Positions 1 through 6,146 of a DNA stretch of 21,766 bases are shown one piece after another. A model generated the notes under the pieces. It ran no database searches, was not told where the DNA came from, and saw only the letters and a program-made list of their open reading frames with translations. Each line of letters opens with the position of its first letter. Within the stretch, counting starts at the first letter, position 1. Made by a program: the position numbers and the translations under genes. This stretch comes from an uncultured Ignavibacteria bacterium (GTDB lineage Bacteria > Bacteroidota > Ignavibacteria > Tepidaquicellales > Tepidaquicellaceae): contig CALEVL010000130.1 in assembly GCA_937924675.1 (NCBI GenBank), positions 1 through 21,766 of the forward strand. The letters run 5' to 3'.

Positions 1-2
1 AC

Positions 3-104
3 ACAGTAAACTTCAACGCTTCGAACCTTTCAAGTGGAATGTACTTCTACAGGATCAGCGCAGCAAACTTTGCACAAACAAAGAAGATGGTTCTCGTAAA
101 GTAA
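3..104 (+). CDS. C-terminal end of a T9SS-sorted secreted protein (partial, cut by window start)
   Basis: Reading from base 3, an open frame runs to a TAA at 102-104. It encodes the last 33 residues of a protein, including SSGMYFYRIS and ending KKMVLVK. This is the end of a type A T9SS sorting domain: the final beta-strands (GVYFYRI-like) and a basic-hydrophobic terminus. The complete tail at 11597-11860 ends the same way (SGVYFYRINV, then KRMVLIK). In this family the tail directs a protein through the type IX secretion system to the cell surface, where it is usually cleaved. The catalytic or structural part lies upstream of the window, so no function can be given. A strong intrinsic terminator follows 28 bases after the stop. 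Confidence 0.85.
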   Translation, partial: TVNFNASNLSSGMYFYRISAANFAQTKKMVLVK

Positions 105-132
105 TCTTTACTTTACAAGATTTCTTTTATAC

Positions 133-165
133 AAGCCCGGGCAGAAATGTCCGGGCTTTTTTTTT
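133..165 (+). terminator. Intrinsic terminator of the upstream T9SS cargo gene
   Basis: A perfect 8-bp stem (AAGCCCGG at 133-140 with CCGGGCTT at 151-158) has a loop of about 10 bases and a run of nine T at 157-165. It lies 28 bases after the stop codon at 102-104. Confidence 0.9.
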
Positions 166-178
166 ACCCCCCCTTAGC

Positions 179-350
179 GAGGTTGTCTCAAAACTTGTCG
201 TCCCCGCCCGCCTGCAGAGAATGTACTTTAATTGCCATCTGCGGGCAGGAGTGTTTCTGTCGGGAACCCATTTTTAAAAGTCAATTCTTAAAGTGGATTC
301 ACGCCAGGAACACGCGGGAATGACAGCATGGGTTGGTTTTGAGACAACCT
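179..350. mobile_element. MITE-like non-coding element with terminal inverted repeats
   Basis: The ends carry a perfect 15-bp inverted repeat: AGGTTGTCTCAAAAC at 180-194 and its reverse complement at 336-350. The pentamer TTAGC sits at 174-178 and again at 351-355, which fits a 5-bp target duplication with one extra G at 179. Deleting the element and one TTAGC restores a palindrome (CCCCTT-AGCA-AAGGGG), so it seems to have entered the loop of an older hairpin repeat. The interior has no plausible gene. It contains GC-rich hairpin pieces (CCCGCCCGCCTGC near 202; an ACGCGGGAATGACA piece near 311). This fits a small non-autonomous element mobilised by a transposase elsewhere. The class is inferred; no transposase is present in the window. 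Confidence 0.6.
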
Positions 351-472
351 TTAGCAAAGGGGCGTTCGTTTGTTGCGGGAGCGTAGGCAGGAAGTTAATT
401 TCTTACAATAATTGTTTGGAACATTTCCTAGATTCGAATTGCAGAAATTTGAATTAATTAAAATGACATACG

Positions 473-844
473 ATGAAGATTCATTATGAGCATTACCTAA
501 AGGAAAAGTTACGCGATTTACGAAACAATCCGACACAATCCGAAAGGATTCTTTGGAACCAGTTTAACGGTAAAAAGATAAAAGGATACAGGTTCACAAG
601 GCAGAAACTAATTTGCAAATTCATTGTAGATTTCTTTTCCGGTGTATTGAGATTTATAATAGAAATTGATGGTGATTCTCATAATGAAAAACTCACAGAA
701 GATGCAGTTCGGGATTTGTTTCTTGTATCATTGGGTATCGAGATATTGAGAATCTATTATGAAATGGTGAAATCAAATGAAGAAGGTGTAATTAAGATCA
801 TAACAGAAAAGATTACTGAAATCGAAACTTCTTTGGTGAAGTGA
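473..844 (+). CDS. DUF559 / Vsr-like endonuclease-fold protein
   Basis: A 123-residue protein that matches the compact DUF559 family (PD-(D/E)XK-like, related to very-short-patch-repair endonucleases). Visible landmarks are an N-terminal TQSERILWNQF helix, the core KIKGYRFTRQ, an IVDFF strand carrying the first acidic residue, IEIDGDSH with Glu and Asp, and a terminal LGIEILRI strand. The length is normal for a free-standing member. The family is presumed to act on DNA, but most members have no assigned substrate and are scattered singly through genomes, as here. ATG at 473 is used; an ATG at 463 lies in another frame and stops after eight codons. No clear Shine-Dalgarno precedes it. The gene lies next to a mobile-element-like repeat, which suggests a variable region. 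Confidence 0.8.
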   Translation: MKIHYEHYLKEKLRDLRNNPTQSERILWNQFNGKKIKGYRFTRQKLICKFIVDFFSGVLRFIIEIDGDSHNEKLTEDAVRDLFLVSLGIEILRIYYEMVKSNEEGVIKIITEKITEIETSLVK

Positions 845-1049
845 ATTGGAGAATGGTCCTGAAAGAATGCACTAGTGTTTCACAATGCTCCGGTTGAGAA
901 CATAATCCTGAGCTTGGCATTACATCAAATTACATCTTGAATCCTACATTTCCCCGAATTTTTGTTCAACTTACTTTTAATTTATTTCTATATTAAATAA
1001 CAAAACGGAACCACAGTTTTAAAAGGCAATTCCGGTCAAATTCGAATAT

Positions 1050-1067
1050 CCCCCCCCCAAAAAAAAA
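1050..1067 (+). other. C9-A9 homopolymer tract upstream of the CHRD gene
   Basis: Nine C (1050-1058) followed directly by nine A (1059-1067) lie 50 bases before the ATG at 1117. Tracts this long are prone to slipped-strand length change. The position is in the promoter or leader region, not in a coding frame. The rest of the 845-1116 gap shows no gene, terminator or convincing promoter. Confidence 0.6.
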
Positions 1068-1105
1068 GAATAATAGAGTTCTATCACAAACAAAAACCTA
1101 ATCTC

Positions 1106-1112
1106 AAGGAGG
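1106..1112 (+). promoter_or_regulatory. Strong Shine-Dalgarno of the CHRD gene
   Basis: AAGGAGG, continuing AG, lies 4 bases before the ATG at 1117 and fixes that start. It stands out because the neighbouring secreted genes at 2655, 6147 and 10940 have no recognisable Shine-Dalgarno at normal spacing. Confidence 0.8.
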
Positions 1113-1116
1113 AGAA

Positions 1117-2103
1117 ATGAAAAGAACCAAACTGCTAAAAGCTTTGCCGTTATTCGCAATCATGAGCATGTTATTGACTGCTCAGGCTTATGCGACAATA
1201 TGGAACATCAACAACGTAATAAACGGGACACAGGAAGTTCCGCCAGTAGTAACAGGCGGCAGCGGTACCATTGTAGGAACTTACGATGACGTTACAAACC
1301 AGTTCAATGCAACAATTACATTCAGTCAACTTACCGGTACAACTTCTGCCGGCCATTATCATGGACCTGCTGCACCGGGAGTAAATGCAAGCGTGAGGAT
1401 TGGATTCACTAACATTCCGCTTGGGGTGACCGGCGGAAACTTCTCACCCTCATTCATCCTGACTGCTTCACAGGAGACAGAACTCTTGGGAGGACTTTGG
1501 TATGTGAACATTCATACTTCGTTCAGACCCGGAGGAGAAATCAGAGGTCAGATATACCCTGTTGCTCCAAAGTTACTGGACCTTACCTATTTAATTGAAG
1601 GGCTTTACAACGGCGGAACGAATCTTATGGTTGCCGATACAGTAACTGTCAACATCAGAAATTCCACATCGCCTTATGCACTCGTGGAAAGCGCAAAGAT
1701 CAAGCTCAACACAAGCGGTTCCGGTATTCTCACATACGCAAGTGTGTCAAACGCAACTCCATACTATATTCAGGTTCTTCACAGAAACGGCTTAGAGACC
1801 TGGAGTGCTGGCACAGTGCAGTTTGTTTCTAATGCACTAAGTTATGAGTTTGTAAGCGCCGCTACACAGGCGTATGGAAGCAATACAACTCTTGTAGGAG
1901 CAAGATACTGCGCATACAGTGGCGATGTAAATCAGGACGGAACAATTGACGGTACTGATCTCTCATCAATTGACAACGACGCAAGTAACTTTGTGTCAGG
2001 TTATGTAGTGACCGACCTTGATGGTAATGATTTCGTTGACGGCTCTGATGCAGCCGTAGCTGATAATAATGCGGCGAATTTTGTGAGCGTGGCAAAACCG
2101 TAG
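1117..2103 (+). CDS. Secreted CHRD-domain protein with dockerin-like C-terminal module
   Basis: A 328-residue exported protein. Residues 1-26 form a signal peptide (basic MKRTK, hydrophobic core, AYA cleavage site). Residues 28-148 are a CHRD domain: NGTQEVPPV opening, AGHYHGPA in the middle, WYVNIHT and the closing GGEIRGQI. CHRD is known from chordin and many bacterial surface proteins; its bacterial ligand is not established. Residues 154-328 are the tail shared with the next three genes: IEGLYN, TSPYA, HRNGLETWS, AYGSN, YSGD, then two dockerin-like loops at D270-D281 (DVNQDGTIDGTD) and D300-D311. There is no T9SS sorting tail. A strong ribosome site and a terminator (2187-2219) make it a single-gene unit. 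The homopolymer tract upstream could vary its expression. Confidence 0.88.
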   Translation: MKRTKLLKALPLFAIMSMLLTAQAYATIWNINNVINGTQEVPPVVTGGSGTIVGTYDDVTNQFNATITFSQLTGTTSAGHYHGPAAPGVNASVRIGFTNIPLGVTGGNFSPSFILTASQETELLGGLWYVNIHTSFRPGGEIRGQIYPVAPKLLDLTYLIEGLYNGGTNLMVADTVTVNIRNSTSPYALVESAKIKLNTSGSGILTYASVSNATPYYIQVLHRNGLETWSAGTVQFVSNALSYEFVSAATQAYGSNTTLVGARYCAYSGDVNQDGTIDGTDLSSIDNDASNFVSGYVVTDLDGNDFVDGSDAAVADNNAANFVSVAKP

Positions 2104-2371
2104 AAAGTTGAGAGTTATGAGGTGAGAGGTGTGTATTATGAGTTTTAAGGTGTGAGGTGAGCAGGATAGTTGCGTAAGAGATTATAGGGCTGGAGAATAA
2201 GAATTCTCCGGTCCTTTTTCATGATAGTCCAAAGTTGATTTATTAATGTTTTTGCAATCTCAGATAAAAGTGATCAGAGAAAATTGACTAGTGAGGCTTT
2301 CTTATGCTTACCTCACACTTCTCACCTCTCACCTCACACCTCATAACTTACACCCCACACTTCAAGAGACT
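2104..2371. repeat. Inverted pair of degenerate GAGGTG-rich repeat arms flanking the terminator
   Basis: From about 2105 to 2165 the plus strand carries degenerate purine-rich units such as TGAGGTGAGAGGTG and GGTGTGAGGTGAG. From about 2306 to 2371 the complement appears (CCTCACACTTCTCACC and related). The match AGTTATGAGGTG at 2113-2124 is complementary to 2337-2348. The units are about 5-8 bases and irregular, so this is a degenerate short tandem repeat laid out as a large imperfect palindrome around the terminator at 2187-2219, not a CRISPR array. No open frame of note lies here. Confidence 0.65.
2187..2219 (+). terminator. Intrinsic terminator after the CHRD gene
   Basis: A 12-bp stem with two G-U pairs (2187-2198 with 2203-2214) closes on a four-base AAGA loop and is followed by five T at 2215-2219. 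It lies 83 bases after the stop codon and separates the CHRD gene from the protease gene. Confidence 0.85.
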
Positions 2372-2654
2372 TATTAAGAAGTTATTAACATAATATTCAT
2401 ATTTAATTAACTAAGCTAACCCCATTAAAGTTATGACAGTTAAAGCAGTTTTGCTGTTTTGTGCATTAGGATTTTTAACTTAATTTCAGATTTTTTTTTC
2501 TTGAGATTCAATAGGTGTTATTTTATTAGAATATTTTTCTTTATATTAATCCTCCCCAAATTAGCCCCACAATTTCATGATAAGTAACACATCTAGGATT
2601 AAGCAGTAATTCAACTTGATCCCTGAATTTTGAAACTAAATTTCAAATGTGTAA
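2372..2654 (+). other. AT-rich leader region of the protease gene, no gene seen
   Basis: This is the rest of the 551-base gap. It is strongly AT-rich with long T runs near 2490 and 2520, and no plausible small gene. A 7-bp inverted repeat (TTTGAAA at 2629-2635, TTTCAAA at 2641-2647) ends 7 bases before the ATG at 2655, where a ribosome site would be expected; no Shine-Dalgarno is visible. No promoter could be placed with confidence. Confidence 0.4.
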
Positions 2655-5600
2655 ATGAGAAAACTGATACTGGCTGCAACGATTTTCCTGCTACTTCAGG
2701 CAAATACAAGAGCAGAAGGATTCAGAAACGAAAGTGGTTTATTTGTGGAAATGAAACAAAGGAAAGACATGATTGGCGTTATTCTTAAAAACGAAGTCTC
2801 AGAAACAGAAGCAAGGAGAGTTCTTTCACCTTACGCCGGAGTGTCTTCGGATATAGAAAAGATCATGCCGAAGATTTACCTGATCGAGTTTCAGGAAAAA
2901 AAATCGGATGCTGAGATTGAACAGATTTTACAAACTATCCTACAGAATGAAAGTCTTGTGAAAACTTCAGTTCGCTCATATTACGGTTCATCAAACAAGG
3001 TTGCACAAATACCTTCTGACAGGTTAATTGTGAAGCTTAGATCGAACTATGACAAGGATAAGCTAGAAATGCTTAATGCAGAATATGGATGTTTTATTTT
3101 AGGCAATGTGAATGGTGAACGCGGATTTCTGCTTGAAACAAATTCAACAAACAATTTAAGTACACTGGAACTTTCGGAAATGTTTTATTCACGGGGAATA
3201 TTCGAATATGTTCAGCCGGATTTTATTTATCCCGGAGGAAAACTCTTGCAGTCAATACCGAACGATCCGGAGTTTGACCAACAGTGGGCTTTGCATAATA
3301 CGGGACAGTTGCTGCAGACCGGCAGTACGTTTTATACTTATGGAGATGCTGCCACGGTTAACGGAATACCGGATTCAGACATGGATATTGCAGAAGCATG
3401 GGATATTACAACAGGTTCGCCTTCGATCAAGATCGGGATCATTGACAGTGGTATAGACTCTGCGCATGCTGATCTTCAGGCACCGGGACATCTGCTTCCT
3501 GGCTATGATGCATTCACAAATACAAATGGTTCATCAGTAGATTATTTTAATCACGGAACATCAGTTGCCGGAATTATTGGAGCAGTAATGAACAACTCAA
3601 CCGGAATAGCAGGAATTGCTCCCGGTTGCAGATTAATGTCGATTTGCATTTTTGATAACAACGGAAGTACTTCAACTTCAATAATTACAAGAGCATTTGA
3701 TACGGCAGTTGCAAGAGGAATAGATGTATTGAGTAACAGTTGGGGCGGCGGATTGCCTGAGCCGGCCATTACCAATGCAATTAACAATGCAGCACTCAAC
3801 GGCAGGGGAGGGCTTGGAACCGTAATATTGTTTGCCTCCGGAAATGACGGAAACAGTCCGCCAATTTATCCATCGGTATTGCCAAATGTTTTAAGCGTTG
3901 GCGGTTCAACTCCTCATGATCAGAAGAAGGCACCGGGAAACGGCAATCAATTTTTCTGGGGAAGTAATCATGGTGAAGATGCTTCCGGTGATCTGGATGT
4001 TATCGCTCCTACAAATTGTTATACAATTGCTTCAGGCGGTTATGAACCGAATTTCTGGGGAACTTCTGCAACATGTCCGAATGCTGCAGGTGTGGCAGCT
4101 TTAGTATTGTCAGTCAATGAAGGTCAGTTGAGACAGGAAGTTTATTCCAACATAATAAAGGGATGTGATAAGCCCGGCAATGTGCCATATTCCGTAACAA
4201 AGACTTTTGGGAAGTGGAATGAATATTACGGATATGGCAGAGTCAATGCCTTGGCTTCCGTTAACCTTGCATTGGGAGTTGATAAGACCCCTCCTGCAAT
4301 AAATCACACAAATGTTGCTTCACATACCAGCACTTATCCCACGTTAATTACTGCAGAGATCACTGATCATGACGGAAGTGCTGTACCAAATTCAGGAATG
4401 CTAGTGCCGAGAGTTCATTACACCATAAAGAAGAGTACGGGAAACTGGTCTGCTTATGACTCTGCCGTTGCTATTCAAAAAACCGGAAACACATTTTACT
4501 TTAAGATTCCTTCACTCGGCTGGGAAAGTGAAGTGCAATATTTCATCAGAGCTTATGATAATGCAGGAAACAGGTCGGAATTTCCTTTGCATGCACCTGT
4601 GTCAATGAATCTCTGTTATTTTGCAGTTGGCAGTCTGACTTCAGAGTCAGTCAAGATCCCGGCCTTTACCGGAATAGACTACGGAGGAACAGTTTCACCG
4701 GCATCTAATTTCAACGCATTCAAAATAGTTGACGCAAAGATCAAAGTGCACATGAGGCATACATATCTTGGCGATGAGTTGTTTCAGATATATGCGCCAA
4801 TATCTGATCCCAACTATAACCGCATTTGTCTTTTCTCCTGCAATGGAAATGATTTGGATAACGTTTCGGGAGCAATTGTTTCAGATTCGTCGAGTCTTTC
4901 CTGGCAGAATGGTCAACCGCCTTATCTTAACGGTCATTACAAACCTGATTATACACTCCGCGGCTTGAGAGGTTTAGGAGCCGGTGGTGCATGGAGAGTG
5001 ATTCATTTTGACAGGGGAATAGGGGATTATGCATTTTTCGACAGCGTAAGAGTAATATTATACAGAACAACCGGTGCCAAGTCACCTTCAGCAAGATTGA
5101 ACAGTTCCGCGGATTCTACACTGCTGTTTGATAATTCCTCTTTCCCGGGAATTTATGAAAAGGATTTTTATCTAAAGAATTCCGGAACATCGAATCTTGC
5201 AATTAGCGCTTACAGTTTTTCGGGACAGCGTGCATCTATGTATTCTTTGCTTAATACTCCGCCTGCAACAGTAGCAGCGGGAGACAGCGCATTATTCAGA
5301 GTAAGACTGAACACATCTGTAGGCAGTTCTTCAATATCTCAGGCGCTTCTGAGTATTACTACCAATGATCCTTCAAAGTCATCGTTCAAAGTTTCAATGC
5401 TGACAAATGATTCACTCAAGACGGGTCTGAAGAATTTACAACTGACTGCACTGATACAGGGACTTTACAATCCGGTTACCAATACATCCAGACAAGATAC
5501 GATAGTAGTATATCTGAGAAGATTTACTTCGCCTTATGCAATTGTGGATTCAACGAAGGGAGTTCTAACATCAGCCGGAACCGGTTCATTCAGTTTCAGC

Positions 5601-5963
5601 AATGTTCAGAATGGTGTGAATTATTACATAGTTATAGATCACAGAAATGGTTTGGAAACCTGGAGTTCAGCTCCGCTTACATTTAGCGGACTTCAATCCT
5701 CTTACAACTTTACAAACTCCATAACTGCGGCATACGGCAACAATCTGGCACTTGCCGGCAGCAGATATTGCATTTACAGCGGTGACATTGATGCGGACAG
5801 GATAATTGATGGAGATGATGTTATTTCGGCAGACAATGCTGCTTCAGGTTATTCAATGGGTTATGTGCCGCAGGACATTAACGGCGACGGTTTTGTGGAT
5901 GCAACGGATATTGAGATCACACACAGAAATTCTGAAGATTATGTTACTGTAATAAGACCATAA
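2655..5963 (+). CDS. Secreted subtilisin-like (S8) serine protease with P-domain and dockerin-like tail
   Basis: A 1102-residue exported protease. Residues 1-20 are a signal peptide; about 25-190 look like a propeptide region. The S8 catalytic domain spans about 200-535, with Asp264 in IGIIDSGID, His300 in NHGTSVAG, oxyanion Asn397 in FASGNDG and Ser471 in WGTSATCPNAAG, so the triad is intact. Residues 545-650 form an Ig/Fn3-like segment. About 655-805 resemble a proprotein-convertase P domain (MRHTYLGDELFQIYAP, then GGAWRVIHFD). About 810-920 are a choice-of-anchor/ASH-like beta domain (NSGTSNLAI, ITTNDP). Residues 927-1102 are the shared tail, with loops at D1044-D1055 (DIDADRIIDGDD, Gly replaced by Arg) and D1074-D1085. 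There is no T9SS tail. It probably degrades or processes extracellular protein; the substrate is unknown. Tandem hairpins follow the stop. Confidence 0.92.
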   Translation: MRKLILAATIFLLLQANTRAEGFRNESGLFVEMKQRKDMIGVILKNEVSETEARRVLSPYAGVSSDIEKIMPKIYLIEFQEKKSDAEIEQILQTILQNESLVKTSVRSYYGSSNKVAQIPSDRLIVKLRSNYDKDKLEMLNAEYGCFILGNVNGERGFLLETNSTNNLSTLELSEMFYSRGIFEYVQPDFIYPGGKLLQSIPNDPEFDQQWALHNTGQLLQTGSTFYTYGDAATVNGIPDSDMDIAEAWDITTGSPSIKIGIIDSGIDSAHADLQAPGHLLPGYDAFTNTNGSSVDYFNHGTSVAGIIGAVMNNSTGIAGIAPGCRLMSICIFDNNGSTSTSIITRAFDTAVARGIDVLSNSWGGGLPEPAITNAINNAALNGRGGLGTVILFASGNDGNSPPIYPSVLPNVLSVGGSTPHDQKKAPGNGNQFFWGSNHGEDASGDLDVIAPTNCYTIASGGYEPNFWGTSATCPNAAGVAALVLSVNEGQLRQEVYSNIIKGCDKPGNVPYSVTKTFGKWNEYYGYGRVNALASVNLALGVDKTPPAINHTNVASHTSTYPTLITAEITDHDGSAVPNSGMLVPRVHYTIKKSTGNWSAYDSAVAIQKTGNTFYFKIPSLGWESEVQYFIRAYDNAGNRSEFPLHAPVSMNLCYFAVGSLTSESVKIPAFTGIDYGGTVSPASNFNAFKIVDAKIKVHMRHTYLGDELFQIYAPISDPNYNRICLFSCNGNDLDNVSGAIVSDSSSLSWQNGQPPYLNGHYKPDYTLRGLRGLGAGGAWRVIHFDRGIGDYAFFDSVRVILYRTTGAKSPSARLNSSADSTLLFDNSSFPGIYEKDFYLKNSGTSNLAISAYSFSGQRASMYSLLNTPPATVAAGDSALFRVRLNTSVGSSSISQALLSITTNDPSKSSFKVSMLTNDSLKTGLKNLQLTALIQGLYNPVTNTSRQDTIVVYLRRFTSPYAIVDSTKGVLTSAGTGSFSFSNVQNGVNYYIVIDHRNGLETWSSAPLTFSGLQSSYNFTNSITAAYGNNLALAGSRYCIYSGDIDADRIIDGDDVISADNAASGYSMGYVPQDINGDGFVDATDIEITHRNSEDYVTVIRP

Positions 5964-5964
5964 A

Positions 5965-5982
5965 ATTCAGCGCAAGCTGAAT
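5965..5982 (+). other. Short hairpin with GCAA tetraloop directly after the protease stop
   Basis: ATTCAGC (5965-5971) and GCTGAAT (5976-5982) form a perfect 7-bp stem closed by a GCAA (GNRA) tetraloop. It begins two bases after the stop codon and stands just before the terminator at 5990. It may protect the mRNA 3' end; that role is inferred. Confidence 0.55.
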
Positions 5983-5989
5983 CCTCCAT

Positions 5990-6028
5990 ACGCCGCAGAT
6001 GATGCTTTGTCTGCGGCGTTAATTTTTT
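5990..6028 (+). terminator. Intrinsic terminator after the protease gene
   Basis: A perfect 10-bp GC-rich stem (ACGCCGCAGA at 5990-5999 with TCTGCGGCGT at 6010-6019) has a 10-base loop and is followed by TAA and six T at 6023-6028. Confidence 0.9.
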
Positions 6029-6146
6029 GTGGTGGGTGTAAAAAGAGATCACGAGAATTGAATCATACCTGCCAGCTCTCCCCCTCTTTTTGAATAAGTC
6101 AATTGCTTAAACAAACCGCGCAGATTATCTTTACACAAATTAATCT

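Noticed and set aside
179..350. Complete insertion sequence
   Set aside because: The element is only about 172 bases long and contains no transposase frame; at most it is non-autonomous.
351..536. 61-residue minus-strand open frame overlapping the start of the DUF559 gene
   Set aside because: It overlaps the supported DUF559 start, has low-complexity content and no motif or ribosome site.
2104..2371. Possible CRISPR array from repeated GAGGTG-like units
   Set aside because: Units are irregular, only 5-8 bases long, have no constant repeat with unique spacers of uniform length, and no cas genes are near.
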